A stretch of 64,000 nt of DNA from Chrysogorgia sp. JL179-B06 (taxonomy: Eukaryota; Cnidaria; Anthozoa; Scleralcyonacea; Chrysogorgiidae): positions 1,430,501 to 1,494,500 of the forward strand of contig JAYKKM010000221.1 in NCBI GenBank assembly GCA_035772405.1. The letters run 5' to 3'. A program made the translations under genes and the position numbers. The notes beneath the pieces are model-generated. The model ran no database searches, was not told where the DNA came from, and saw only the letters and a program-made list of their open reading frames with translations. Below, piece after piece: positions 1 to 13,737 of the stretch. Position 1 is the first letter of the stretch. The number at the start of each line of letters is the position of its first letter.

Positions 1-379
1 TTTCGATCCGTTCTTCTGCGTTGCACTTGTGGAACTTGGTATACTTTCCACATTCGTATTCAACTTTCCACATTCGTTTGTTCGGTGTTGACCACAAATT
101 GTCAATCTGTACGATAGCTCCATGATTGTGCTCGCTGAATTTTCCAGAATCCTCTATTTCTGCGGTAATCTCATCATCATCTTCGAGCGCATCAAGAATT
201 TATTCATCCAAAGACTTTAAAGTAGCTAATCTCTCTTGTAGTGAAATATTTAGTTGTTTCAATGTGTTTTCGTTGCTTGGGTCGTATTCTTTTGTTAAAT
301 CTCTCACGTTTCTCAAGATCTTCCTTGCATATGCTCGTTGTTCTTGTCGTATTTTCTTCCTCTTCGCAGTGGAGGACAT
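1..379 (-). pseudogene. Retroelement ORF N-terminus (BEL/Pao-like), broken
   Basis: On the minus strand a reading frame opens at ATG 379 with MSSTAKRKKIRQEQ and runs through a charged helical stretch to LKSLDE. A TAA (about position 200) interrupts it, then the same frame continues as ILDALEDDDEITAEIED and leaves the window. A helical start followed by an acidic stretch resembles the 5' part of BEL/Pao-type retrotransposon polyproteins (the region before DUF1759) as I remember it. The in-frame stop marks it as decayed. The plus-strand ORFs here are antisense shadows. Only the start of the element is inside the window. Confidence 0.45.
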
Positions 380-439
380 CTTCTCAATCCTTTATCCGGC
401 TCGAAGGACCATGTAATATTTATTTGACTAATCTAAACC

Positions 440-844
440 ATACATACTGACATACATAACAGACTACAATATACGCTGTGAAAAACGTACGATCTTGTCC
501 TAATCAATCAATAATCTGTCCGGTTTGTCCCACGTGATCAATAACTAAACTCACGTGACTCATATCTAGTTCGTAACATAATATAAAGTTTCTAACATAA
601 TATCAGTTCTCTACAGTTTCTTTGTTTGTCTGTTTCTTTATTTGTTATAGTTTATTGTTTGTTTAATTATATGTCTGTTTATTTCGATGTTTCTTTATTT
701 GTCAGTTTTCTGAAGAAGTCCCCAATTTAAATTCATTTGTTTGTTTGTTTACCTGTCTGTTGTTTCTCTATTTCTTTATGTTTTAGTTTATTTATGTATT
801 TATTTATTTTTTCACTTTTTTATATAGCTCATGTATTCAAGCAG
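440..844. other. Non-coding, T-rich stretch with TTTG/TTTA runs
   Basis: Low-complexity repeats of TTTGT, TTTCT and TTTAT fill about 600-830. They end in a polypyrimidine-rich stretch leading to the splice acceptor of the frizzled-like exon at 845. Consistent with an intron 3' end; no ORF or RNA gene recognised. Confidence 0.5.
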
Positions 845-1297
845 CTGCAACACCTACATATACAACTCGTTGTGTGCCATTACAATATAACTCATACTGC
901 AAAAGGAATGGGGTACATCTGGATCAATTTGTATTTCAATCGAGAAACTCCCAGATAGAAAAGGATGGGGAGCTGGTCAGAGGAAAATTATTGATGAATT
1001 ATTTCACAGAGATGGGCTTAATATCCATTGGAAAAAAATGCTTAAAGGCAGTTGACCTTGTATACTGTCATCATTATTATCCAAGATGTGATGGGACTAC
1101 AGGTTCATACACGGAACAAATATTATGCAAAGAGAGTTGTCAATATTTTAGTAATGCGTGTAGCCAATGGTTCGAGAAAGTAATACTTGATAATAATAAA
1201 TTATCTGGAGTTTTTACCAATTGTAGAAAATTTAGAAGTCGAAATGCTGGCGAGTCTCCAGAATGTTATTATATCGACGAGAGGGATAACGAAAAGG
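845..1297 (+). CDS. Frizzled-like cysteine-rich domain exon
   Basis: Internal exon of a multi-domain extracellular gene. Reading with two leading bases after a CAG acceptor gives a Cys-rich domain. It starts RCVPLQYNSYCKRNG, continues with a KAVDLVYCHHYYPRCDG segment, then CKESCQYF and a further Cys pair. The spacing (C-x-PL-x-YN-x-x-C, later C-HHYYP-C, then C-x-x-x-C) is that of frizzled/FRI cysteine-rich domains, which bind Wnt-type ligands in receptors such as Frizzled, ROR and MuSK. The donor is GGTAAGC at 1297/1298. Both edges are phase 1, and the overhanging g joins the next exon's at to restore an Asp codon, so splicing to the kringle exon is in frame. Signal peptide and transmembrane exons are not visible here. 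Confidence 0.75.
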
Positions 1298-1897
1298 GTA
1301 AGCTATACGAAGACTGTGCAAGAAGCACATTTTTATTTTCTCGGTCGACAGAGCGGCATAAATTTAAATTGGGGAATTCTTTAGTAAAAAACTTCGTTAT
1401 AACAATACGGGAAACTCTAGATATTCATTAATGCTAAGCCAAAATACCGTCAAAAGAATTAGTCATGTAATATTTCCTCCTTGAAGAAGACTTAAGTAAT
1501 TTTAATCCCGCGGTTTACACGACAATTACTTTAGGTACGGTACTCTTTAATTTCGGCACACGGAACAATTGTTTTTGGCACTTCTTTTGCGTTTAGTCAT
1601 CTCAAAATAAACACTCACTTGGTGCATTATTTACACGTTTTGGGGAATTGGTCGTCAGCGGCATATATAAATAGTGCAATAGAAGTAGTGTGCTGTGCAG
1701 GTAATCAGCGTTGAAATACGAATCGAAATACTTAAACGTTGGTGCAGTGCCTAAATACGGAATATGAGCTCTAATGTTTAGAGCAAAGACGTTTCGTCAG
1801 AGAGAAAGAGAGAGATCTTTATTTAAATTCGGAATTTTTTCAGTTACAAACTGCTTTACAAAAAAGCCGAACTACATATATACAAATAAAAAATAGG

Positions 1898-2440
1898 TTA
1901 GAAGCATGATGCAAGGCTTCTTTTAAACTTCGATATGTTTTCGCTGCATTTTACATTTTTAGGTAAGCTGTTACAACTTTTAGCTCCTGAATATGCTAAA
2001 TTTTTCTTAAAATATTCAGCGCGTGCTTTAGGTAGGACTAGACACAATTTTCTGTTTCTTAACGCATATTTATCGTTAATGGTAGACATTTTAAAATGGT
2101 CTCGTAGATAGAAAGGGGCCATGTTATTTAACACTTTATACATCATTAGCTTGTGCATACTGTAGCTCGTAATTCCGATAGATTTTTCCATTTTAATTGT
2201 TGCCTTACCTCATTTGATCTGATCTCATAACCTTGACTGCCATGCTGCACGATTTTGCAGCTTCTGTAATCTATGGGCTGTGGTAGAAGGCATATTGTCC
2301 CAAACAACATCACAATAATCAAACAGAGGTTGAATTAGTGATTTATATATTGTAATTGACGTCTGCATTGGGACAAAATGTCTTTGTTGTCGAAGTTGTC
2401 GAAGACCAGATATTCCAGCACTTACCTTTTTTAGACATAT
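1898..2440 (-). pseudogene. Non-LTR retrotransposon 3' end (RT C-terminal region)
   Basis: Minus-strand relic in the intron after the frizzled-like exon. Near 2150-2390 the translation resembles the LIQPLFDYCDVVW and LQKLQNRAA segments common at the end of LINE reverse transcriptases. It continues as MMYKVLNNMAPFYLRDHF, LPKARAEYFKKNLAYSGA and NSLPKNVK, ending in FKRSLASCF. Stops and frame changes separate the pieces. LINE C-terminal regions have this order, so the assignment to a CR1/Jockey/RTE-type LINE is fairly secure. The exact clade is not. Confidence 0.6.
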
Positions 2441-2959
2441 AATTTATCTGATCTAACCACGATAATCTTTCGTTTATGCATGTATACCCTTTGCACGGTA
2501 TAGTGAGGGATTACTTACTGCTGTACCTAAAGTGATTGTTCTGTTAACCGCGGGCTCCGGTATATAGGTTTTTTGTAAAAATATGAAGTGCCATGAAGGA
2601 AAAAATTGATCCGAGTTCCGAAATTTTAGAGTGCCGTCCCTAAAAAATGTAAAGTGTGTTTATCAGGTTTGCCTGACCATTTACATTATGGTTATAGTTA
2701 TTTAGTTTTCCACACAGAAAACGTGACTGTTAACTTTTACATATGGCGATCGGCAACAAACATGAGAGTTTCTCAAACCTATTCGCAGGAATATGTTATT
2801 AGCTTTGATTTTTTAGCCTGTTTAAATATTTAACCTAAATTATTTTAATTTTTCAGGGACTAATTCAAACCAGGACATTTCGATTGTATTAATACAATTA
2901 TTTTCTGTTTATCATGTTTGCTTTCATTCTACTTAAAACATTTGATTTTAATTGAAAAG

Positions 2960-3202
2960 ATTGTATTTATCTGGATGGCCGTGGTTACCAAGGCAACATA
3001 TCAGTCACATTATCAGGAATTCCATGTCAATCATGGACAGCACAATGTCCTCATCGCCATACAATGACATCAACATATCCTGAACTTTGGAATGCCTCTA
3101 ATTACTGCAGAAATCCCCGTGGTTCAGGCCAGCGACCATGGTGTTTTACAACTGATAAGAACAAGAGATGGGAATACTGTAATATACGAAGTTGTTTGCC
3201 TG
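2960..3202 (+). CDS. Kringle domain exon
   Basis: Exon bounded by an AAAAG acceptor and a GTAAGA donor, phase 1 at both ends. It encodes a complete kringle. After DCIYLDGRGYQGN come the SG-x-x-CQSW motif, then PHRH, the NYCRNPRG motif, PWCFTT and W-x-YC-x-I-x-x-C. All six kringle cysteines can be placed. Kringles are protein- and ligand-binding modules of extracellular proteins such as ROR receptors and plasma proteases. The exon joins the upstream frizzled-like exon and the downstream TSP1 exon in frame. Frizzled-kringle order recalls ROR-type receptors, but no Ig or kinase exon is seen here. Confidence 0.9.
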
Positions 3203-3268
3203 GTAAGAGGAACATGGTGTCGCACCAACATTCAAAGAATATTACTTATTCTGTTTGTTTATTCTTAG

Positions 3269-3448
3269 TAAATGGAGGTAACGGTAATTGGACTCTCAGT
3301 AGTGGATGCAACTCAACTTGTGGGCAGGGAGTTGAGGAATGGAGAAAATTTTGTAATGCTCCTACTCCCAGATATGGAGGAAATAATTGTAGTTCATTAG
3401 GAAGAGCAAGTGAATATAGAACTTGCGCAAATTTAGCACCTTGCCCTG
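3269..3448 (+). CDS. Thrombospondin type-1 repeat exon 1
   Basis: Phase 1-1 exon with acceptor TTCTTAG and donor GTAAGT. It codes for VNGGNGNWTLSSGCNSTCGQ followed by GVEEWRKFCN, YGGNNC and a terminal CANLAPCPG. The W-x-x-x-S-x-C-x-x-T-C-G core, six cysteines and the PxYGG-x-x-C element are typical of TSP1 domains. The length (60 codons) is standard. It follows the kringle exon after a 66 bp intron. Confidence 0.9.
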
Positions 3449-3481
3449 GTAAGTTTATAATTTAGCAAATATTTATAGCTG

Positions 3482-3482
<1 letters not shown>

Positions 3483-3511
<29 letters not shown>
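3483..3511. repeat. (AT)n microsatellite, short
   Basis: Perfect AT run separating the TSP1 exon from a Penelope GIY-YIG fragment. Confidence 0.9.
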
Positions 3512-3513
<2 letters not shown>

Positions 3514-3536
3514 GCGCTTTTCTCAATCCCACTACA

Positions 3537-3893
3537 GTTATTACTGCCCCCAAATTCGACCACACAATCCGTCATGCTTTTTCATGCACGTCCACCAACA
3601 TAATTTATTGCATTTCATGCGATAAATGCCATAAAATCTACATCGGTGAAACTGGGCGACGTCTTTCAGACAGGTTTGCTGAACATCTTCGTTCCGTGAG
3701 GATCAATGATGGTGACAAACCTGTAGCCCGCCATTTCAACAGCTCCAACCATTTGGTTTCAGACATGAAAGTCTGTGCCATCCTTCCCATCTCCGGTGGC
3801 AGCGATAACCGCAAGCGGCAAGAGAAGCGTCTCATTTTTAAATTTGGCACCACACATCCTCTTGGTCTTAACGAACGTTTTTCTTTTATTTAA
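3537..3893 (+). pseudogene. Penelope-like element GIY-YIG endonuclease fragment
   Basis: Open frame with no initiator starting at VITAPKFDHTIRHAF. It contains NIIYCISCDKCHKIYIGETG (the YxIGET GIY-YIG signature), then RRLSDRFAEH and a terminal NRKRQEKRLIFKFGTTHPLG, ending at TAA 3893. This is the C-terminal nuclease domain of a Penelope-like retroelement; the reverse transcriptase part is missing. The sequence after the stop leads to a hammerhead-like motif at 4229 and an (AT)n tract, the usual 3' arrangement of the element family in this window. Confidence 0.8.
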
Positions 3894-4228
3894 TTTCCTA
3901 CAAGTTTTTGGTTATTTTAATTTGCTTGGAACCTTTATTATTATTAATTTTTTATTATTCGCGTATGCACTTTCATTCCTTTTCAAGTTTTTGTTTCTTA
4001 TGCTAATATTATCGCCTAATCCCCTTGAATATTGGACCTGTCATTTCTCCCGCCCCCTCAGTCTGCTTGCTGATCGACTGTTAAAAATAGCAAATGATCT
4101 AACGTTTCCCATCTCATTAATTATTAGTTTGTTTATCTCCCGTGCATTTGATTGGCTACTTTCTACTTGTGACACCCTTTTGGCATATATATATAAGCCC
4201 TATTTATTTCATTTCATCTCGTCTTACT

Positions 4229-4262
4229 CTGATGAAGGGCTCCGCTCGAAACGTCAGTATCT
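4229..4262 (+). ncRNA. Hammerhead-like motif of a Penelope terminal repeat (copy a)
   Basis: CTGATGA is followed by a short GGGC/GCTC stem-loop and GAAACGTC, the two conserved hammerhead boxes. An extra A lies between box 1 and stem II, and stem I pairing is weak, so activity is doubtful. Identical copies lie at 6431-6458 (minus) and 6506-6540 (plus), which shows that it is part of a dispersed repeat. Confidence 0.5.
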
Positions 4263-4340
4263 CGTCACTAAATTATTGGCAGTTTACCACCTTTTCACTT
4301 TGCTATATATTCAAAACACTGTCTACGCAGCACTCTACTT

Positions 4341-4345
<5 letters not shown>

Positions 4346-4427
<82 letters not shown>

Positions 4428-4441
4428 TATATATATATATA
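4346..4441. repeat. (AT)n microsatellite with ACAC interruption
   Basis: About 95 bp of AT dinucleotides immediately 3' of the Penelope repeat end. The ORFs with YIYIYI translations here are artefacts of it. Confidence 0.95.
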
Positions 4442-4642
4442 TTGAAAGCATTTATGGTGAAGGAAAATTTCGAGTGTTGGAATACATACATTTTAAGACC
4501 AAACCGGGACCAGTTGCGAAAAATGCAACTTCAAGGCCTTTCGGCTTTGCAGCCAGGATTTGTCATAATTTAAAATAGTTGAGATTAGTTTGTCACTGAC
4601 TAGTTAAAAAAACGTACATACAACGTTTTTATAAAACTTTAT

Positions 4643-4679
4643 TAAGACGTTTCGACTGAACAACTACGGTCTTCGTCGG
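4643..4679 (-). ncRNA. Degenerate hammerhead-like motif (Penelope repeat, family 2)
   Basis: Minus strand reads CCGACGAAGACCGTAGTTGT then CAGTCGAAACGTC. The GAC/GTC stem II and GAAAC box are kept but box 1 has drifted from CTGATGA. It lies directly 3' of a minus-strand GIY-YIG fragment (4745-4960), as expected for a Penelope element. Confidence 0.35.
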
Positions 4680-4744
4680 TTAAAAATATATTGAAAGTCA
4701 AAAAAGACTTAAATAGATCCAAGTTATGCTAATAGAATACAGTG

Positions 4745-5235
<491 letters not shown>

Positions 5236-5351
5236 ACCATCATATTTGGCTTAAGTTTCCTCTGGTTTTCGCTTCCTCGTCGTCCCAAGTGAAGGCCAAG
5301 GTAAAACCAAACGGTACGAAGCAATTGTGATGGATCAGTGCTGTCGGCTGG

Positions 5352-5640
5352 TCATAATTCGTCACTGTCAAACAACAACTTAATTTGCCTCTGGATTATT
5401 GGCTTTTTGTGGACCAAACCGGCGATTTTCCCAGTTTTCCTAAGGTCTTTCACGAACGCATCTAACACTGAATTTGCTTCGGTAAAAGTAGGGTCGTCAA
5501 TGATGGAAAATGGCTTGTTGTTGGGAGGATTTCTCAAGAATTTGTCAACTTTTTTATTGTAAATACGAGCCGTCAACTTGCCTAGCAGATGTATGAAACA
5601 CCTTAAAGCAAGTGTTTATCTCTGCTTTTGTCATCCCTGT
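5352..5640 (-). pseudogene. Crypton/ZMYM-like domain fragment
   Basis: Minus-strand frame reads VDKFLRNPPNNKPFSIIDDP, then FTEANSVLDAFVKDLRKTGK and GLVHKKPI. The order (FL-x-x-PP, vLdAfvKdLrk-x-Gk, hKkpI) is that of the N-terminal domain in ZMYM/QRICH1-type and Crypton-derived proteins, as I remember it. The upstream part is out of frame around 5577. A related N-terminal relic lies at 27333-27415. Confidence 0.45.
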
Positions 5641-6039
5641 GACGTACAAACCGCCAGAAAAATTGGAAGAGGTAAACAAATTCAAAATTTAATGTAATTA
5701 ATTTAATTTCTACCTTTCTCTCTTCTCTTTTAAAACTTTACACTCGTTTTCAGTCGTTTCATGTCAAATTTAATTTCAAAACCACCCCTTATTTTGGAAA
5801 AGGCTAATTTTTAGTTTGCTTTACTTATCATTAAATATTTTCATTCCATATCTTGTTGTTTTTTTGGTATTATCATGGTATTGCATTTTCAAGAAGGGTT
5901 TTTATTTCTTGTTCAAGCTGAGCAAAACGGTCAACCATTTTGTATTTTTATTGCTTTCATTTACTCACCGTATATGAGCTGATATACGGTGAGTAGCTGA
6001 ACCAATCAGATTGCAGAACAGCTCATATACAGTGGATGG

Positions 6040-6276
<237 letters not shown>

Positions 6277-6338
6277 CTATTATTTGCTCTAACTATATGT
6301 TGTTGAGCACTCTTTGCATTTCGTAGACCAAAACCTAC

Positions 6339-6340
6339 AC

Positions 6341-6383
<43 letters not shown>
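6339..6383. repeat. (AT)n microsatellite, short
   Basis: AT run between two repeat-family ends. Confidence 0.9.
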
Positions 6384-8960
<2,577 letters not shown>

Positions 8961-8992
8961 CCTAATGTCGCGTAATTATATTCCTTTTTCAG

Positions 8993-9178
8993 TAGATGGT
9001 AATTACGAAAGATGGATAAAAAAGTCAACATGTAATGTTACTTGTGGCGCTGGTTTTGAAATGTGGATTCGAAAATGTAACAATCCTATGCCGGCGTATG
9101 GGGGAAACAGCTGTTTGATATTTGGTAAAGCTGTAAAATGGCAACCTTGCAGTCAAACATGTACAGATCGCGCAACAA
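8993..9178 (+). CDS. Thrombospondin type-1 repeat exon 2
   Basis: Second TSP1 exon, 5.5 kb downstream of the first. The acceptor is TTTTTCAG, the donor GTAAGC, and both edges are phase 1. It reads VDGNYERWIKKSTCNVTCGA, then GFEMWIRKCNNP, AYGGNSC and PCSQTC, keeping all six TSP1 cysteines. It matches TSP1 exon 1 in architecture and phase, so tandem domain duplication by exon shuffling is likely. The intron between them contains Penelope fragments, several (AT)n tracts and palindromes. No later exon of this gene is recognised in the window. Confidence 0.9.
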
Positions 9179-9399
9179 GTAAGCCTTTGTTTCAATGTTT
9201 TGTTTATTTGTAGCACGGAGGTGTTCGATAACCAATCCATGCCCGTTAGTAACACTGGGGGAGGGAGTCGGGAAGGGATGAGGGGCAGGGGCAATCGAGT
9301 AATAGAAGGCGGTAAGTTGATAGAATTAAGGATGAGGTGGTATTTATTAAAAACCATTGAAACCGTTCGAAAACACGAATAAACCGAGTAAATCAATTT

Positions 9400-9505
9400 T
9401 TTTTTGCGGAACTCGGAATCATTTTTCTGATGATATGTGATTGACGTTCGTCCATGTACGTATCATCTGTCTACTCCAAGCTCTCACACATTCACCGCTT
9501 ACAAG
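9400..9505 (+). repeat. tRNA-SINE family tail copy
   Basis: AATCATTTTTCTGATGATAT and the following CGTCCATGTACGTATCATCT plus CTACTCCAAGCTCTCAC match the tail of the tRNA-derived repeat at 20232-20400. Confidence 0.6.
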
Positions 9506-9509
9506 CTAT

Positions 9510-10350
9510 AGTTAGAAAACAAGACGCTATATACTCACGCAAGACTTTATTTTAATAAATATAGCGTTAAAAACAAACTAAATACAAGTGTAATACAGAA
9601 TATTATCAGTCCTGCTTTGCTAAAATGTCTCAATCCGTAATGTGGAACTACTGGATTGGATGGAGATATATCTTCGAGCTACTGTAATTGTGACAGTACG
9701 ATAGTTCTACGCGTTTAACTTCCACTATTGTATGTGGTCATCGTCTATGTCAATTGCAGGGAATACGGAGATACAGCTGACGATGTCTTCTCCGACTTTT
9801 CTCCGCAGTTAACGCTCCAAGACTGAGTACCACATTTCAGTAGAAACACAGCACTTCAAAAACACGGTCAAAACTTGGGTCATTTTCAAAATAAACTAAA
9901 AATATTCTATTTTCTTTCCGCCTAAAGAGAAACGTTTGATTCTTTAGTAACAAATGACTAACTCCGGTTCACTGCGAGTGAAGCGTGATCTTGAATAAAA
10001 CCCATTTTCGTAGTACTAATCTTATTGTAAAAATACCGATCTTTGTACTATTTTTCGCTGGAAGCAACATCGAACAAATCGGTTTTTATAAAACATCGGT
10101 TGTTTTCCGTTAACGATTAACAGACCCATCATAACTATTTTAGCTTGCCCAGGCGCGTTGTCCCACCGTTACAATCCATCTTCTATGTTCTTCCGTGTTC
10201 TTATTTGAATAGTCTAAGGTTTCACAGTTACAGCTGGTATTGTACGCAATGCACATATTCCTTAATTTGACAACTTCCATATAATAATAATAATAATAAT
10301 AATAATAAAGGTGGTTTTATTGCTACATTCAATAGCAGGTGCTAAAAATA
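9510..10350. other. Non-coding stretch
   Basis: No ORF above about 60 codons with family resemblance, no RNA gene. Contains a short (ATA)n run at 10281-10308 ahead of the next (AT)n array. Confidence 0.4.
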
Positions 10351-10357
10351 ATATATT

Positions 10358-10671
<314 letters not shown>

Positions 10672-10795
10672 GATCTAGATATGGGCATGAGAACTAATTA
10701 TACACAAACGATTGCCGGTGACAACCGCTTGTGGTACAAACAGCGGTCATGCGCACATCCAGAAATCGTGAAGCGGTGTAGGGCCAGTGTGCTCA

Positions 10796-10910
<115 letters not shown>

Positions 10911-10911
<1 letters not shown>

Positions 10912-11015
10912 GTGAAAGTGGTCTTACCTCAAAATGATAAAAGCCGCAACTGTCAGTTTCACGCAAGGCGATCTTCAGGCGGATATATATTTATCAGGAA
11001 TCCTCCTTATCAAGT
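10911..11015 (-). repeat. Penelope terminal-repeat relic
   Basis: Minus strand carries CGCCTGAAGATCGCC...GTGAAACTGACAG followed by TTTTGAGGTAAGACC. This is the same layout as the 6147-6276 arm (CTGAAGA, GAAAC, TTTTGAGGTAAG), so it is a diverged member of that repeat family. Confidence 0.5.
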
Positions 11016-11269
11016 TTAAAGTGCATATACGAGAATTTTCAATTTTTTTCTAAAAATCTGCCGTATCGAGACGATTCTAACGATATATAATATATCTTAA
11101 ACGGATAAAAACTTCTCGAGATATCTTGTTCCAAACACGAGTTTTTCAAAACATGGCCGGGAGAAAAGAGTCTGAGTCCGAATAACGCTGATAACGTCAA
11201 ATCGGGAACGAGCTGTAAGACGACTACAGTTGTTTACTTGGTTTTACCCATATATACAACTGCGGAGAA

Positions 11270-11625
11270 AATCCCTTAGCGATGGGTTGTATACGGGTCT
11301 TCCAACAAGCCAGACCTTGAGAATTGTATAATACAGCATAAGATAGCTTATGCTGGTAATTTGAGACCGGAGGCAATAGAAATACGGCAACGTTGGATAG
11401 ATTTTGTTAAGCGCAAGCGCGCAAAAATGGGAGCCTTCCTTCCAGGTCAAGCTGCGTATGCTCAGTAAACACTTCAATCCACACGATTATGTGAGAAAAC
11501 TTGGTTTGCCAGGACCAACGAAGGCCTATACATTCCGTGGCTAAAGAGAGATGAAATTGGAATAACAAAGATGATCGCGAAGAACTTTCATGGCGAGCGC
11601 CAAGAGCGATACGACGCAAGGTGAG
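11270..11625 (+). pseudogene. THAP zinc-finger domain remnant of the Kolobok-like element
   Basis: The plus frame near 11285-11440 reads SNKPDLENCIIQHKIAYAG and RQRWIDFVKRKRAKM, then shifts frame. A neighbouring frame gives KHFNPHDYVRKLGLPG, and the next IPWLKRDEIGITKMIAKNF. This is the THAP order: N-terminal Cys region, rkWi-x-FvkRkR, CSxHF-x-x-DY, then LKRDEIGI. At least two frameshifts lie between the pieces. THAP domains are C2CH DNA-binding fingers of P and Kolobok transposases. Confidence 0.65.
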
Positions 11626-12097
11626 AACATATTTCAAATAATTTTTATCACAAACAATAAGCCACTATAAATAACTATTTACTATAACTATAAATAACAG
11701 ACCAAGGAAATAATTGTCATTTAACATCTTGTCAGCTGCAAGTCTTCTACAGTTACAGGCACTGACTTGGTAATTAAATACATCTGCTATTAAAGACAGT
11801 TAAAATACACGAATACCTGTATGTTGAAACTGATGATAACTCATGTGCTTACTATATTTATCTATTTTTTTGTAATTTCCAAATTATGTTTGTTTGAAGG
11901 ATGATGAGCCAATGCAATTGGAAACCGAATTAATTACATAATAACATGAACAAATTGTCTTTATGGCACAATGATTTTGAGGATTACTAAAGTATTTTAA
12001 CAAGTTTTTTTATTTTGTGTTATTTTATAGTATCTCATGTTGAGGAAACAACACAAAGCCAAAGAGCCAAGCGGCCAAACCACACTACCATAATAAC

Positions 12098-12394
12098 CAT
12101 CATCTGTGTATCAGTCAATTTGAACAAAATTTAAAACAAGTGGAGATGAATTTACAGGCTTTGAGGAAGATGACTCAGACTGGTATAACACAATTTATAA
12201 CAACTTTATATTGATTGCCTTGTGCAAATGACCCTTCATGCTATGGAAGGGTCATAAGAATGTTTTAGATTGCTCAAGGCAATCAATATAAAGTTGTTAT
12301 AAATTGTGTTATACCAGTCTGAGTCATCTTCCTCCAAGCCTGTATCCCCACTTGTTTTTAATTTTGTTCACATTGACTGATACACAGATGATGG
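12098..12394. mobile_element. Foldback element (MITE-like) nested in the Kolobok-like copy
   Basis: Arms of about 125 and 115 bp are inverted copies (CCATCATCTGTGTATCAGTC ... GACTGATACACAGATGATGG), with a loop of about 60 bp that contains its own ATGACCCTTC/GAAGGGTCAT hairpin. No coding capacity. Confidence 0.75.
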
Positions 12395-12814
12395 ACCATC
12401 AACAAGCTGAGAGTATAAATTCTCTATATGATATTGATTGTACAAACCCCAAAAAGTTTAAATGTTGTGTCACTAGATTGAAATAAATAAATAAAAAGCT
12501 AAGCGCCTATGCAATTATGAAAAGTTGGTGGAGAAATTATTGACTACTGGGGAGGGACAATATATTATATTATTTTAGTTTAGGAGGAATTAGCCCAAAT
12601 AAGATAAATGACCCTGCAAGTGATATTTATTGTACTAATAGTTGATGTGTACCATCATGTGTTACACATCATTCTGGATTTCGCGTAAATAAATAGACTT
12701 TAAGATTATCAGCTTCGAAGTATATAACTAAAGTCGTATAAATATTGTCGAAGGTATCGCCAAAGGTTTGGAAGATGCGTACACTGTATATTAAAGTAGA
12801 ATTTTGCTGTTATG

Positions 12815-12852
12815 ATGAAGGCGTTTCGACATCTTGTAGGACGTCGTCAGAA
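12815..12852 (-). ncRNA. Degenerate hammerhead-like motif
   Basis: Minus strand reads TCTGACGACGTCCTACAAGA then TGTCGAAACGCC. The boxes CTGACGA and GAAACG remain with a possible GACgTC/GAtGTC stem II. One box-1 base differs from the active consensus. Confidence 0.35.
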
Positions 12853-12968
12853 CTCAATGCTTTCACGCACCTCGCAATCTCTAGACAGCACTGAGTTTCG
12901 TACTCGTTCTCGAGTTTCATTTGCACCGAGACAATAATCAAACGATAATAGTAATGTCAGTCGCTCGG

Positions 12969-13307
12969 TCAGTCGTTATTTTGGTGTCGAGTGTCGACGC
13001 AATGAGATAAAAAGTAATTAGGAACTCCACCGTCTAATCGTTCTTGAACAGCCTCAACGCGAATCTTCTCTCTCTCTTTATCTTCTTCATATGTCCGAAC
13101 CCATTCTTCATCAGCAATTGGTTCATCGTTATATGGTAGGAAAACCGCACCGTCTCTCCGGCCATCTTTGTCTTCCTGACAAGGGGAAGCTGCATCTAGT
13201 GAAGCAGATATTTCCTCCAACTCGAGTTCATAGTTGTCAGATAAGTCCAAATGCGTGTCCACTGTTGAACTTTCGTCTGAGTAAGATCCAGATGTAGACA
13301 TTGTCAC
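12969..13307 (-). CDS. Acidic N-terminal exon inside the Kolobok-like element
   Basis: 112-codon open frame, MTMSTSGSYSDESSTVDTHL onward, very acidic. The middle has LPYNDEPIADEEWVRTYEED, and it ends after GGVPNYF. I recall a similar acidic leader with a PyxxEPiAdxEW segment in proteins linked to P2X7-C-terminal-like zinc domains in cnidarian repeats, but this is from memory only. No downstream domain follows, so this is a remnant or the first exon of a deleted gene. Confidence 0.4.
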   Translation of the reverse strand: MTMSTSGSYSDESSTVDTHLDLSDNYELELEEISASLDAASPCQEDKDGRRDGAVFLPYNDEPIADEEWVRTYEEDKEREKIRVEAVQERLDGGVPNYFLSHCVDTRHQNND

Positions 13308-13639
13308 AAAATACAGAGTAATCGATAAATCGCTGCAGCTTGTCTCTCCAAACTATAGTAAACAACTGTAGTCGTCTTTCAGCTTGTTCCCGATTTGACG
13401 TCATGAGCGTTATTCGGACTCAGACTCTTTTCTCCAGGCCATGTTTTGGAAAAACAATTTTTTTGCTATGTTTGATGCAAGATATCTCGAGAAGTTTTTA
13501 TCCGTTTAAAGGTATATTATATATCGTTAGAATCGTCTCGATACGACCGATTTTTAGAAAAAAATTGAAAATTCTCGTATATGCACTTTAAAAACATTTA
13601 TATAAACATCAGGATAAAAACTGTAAAACTCTATTAAAC

Positions 13640-13680
13640 ATCAACGTTTCTGCGCAAGCCCCTTTGTCAAGATATGAGTA
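13640..13680 (-). repeat. Penelope repeat end, hammerhead-derived
   Basis: Minus strand CTTGACAAAGGGGCTTGCGC then AGAAACGTTGATG keeps the AGGGGC/GCgC stem and AAACGTT box. Box 1 is degraded. It precedes the GIY-YIG fragment at 13738 on the same strand. Confidence 0.4.
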
Positions 13681-13737
13681 CACAGATTCTTGAAGCGCTA
13701 ATATATACTCTACAATCTAATTAAAAATGCACCTATT

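Larger units (their letters stand above)
11016..13591. mobile_element. Kolobok-like DNA transposon with 200+ bp TIRs and TTAA target sites
   Basis: TTAA at 11016-11019 and 13588-13591 flank inverted termini that begin AGTGCATATACGAGAATTTT. The inverted similarity extends about 215-235 bp (11020-11235 and 13352-13587), including the GACTCAGACTCTTTTCTCC segment. Inside are a THAP-domain remnant (11270-11625, plus) and an acidic N-terminal exon (12969-13307, minus). TTAA duplications combined with a THAP domain point to the Kolobok superfamily. The DDE transposase itself is missing, so this is an internally deleted copy, further split by a foldback insertion at 12098-12394. Confidence 0.7.
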
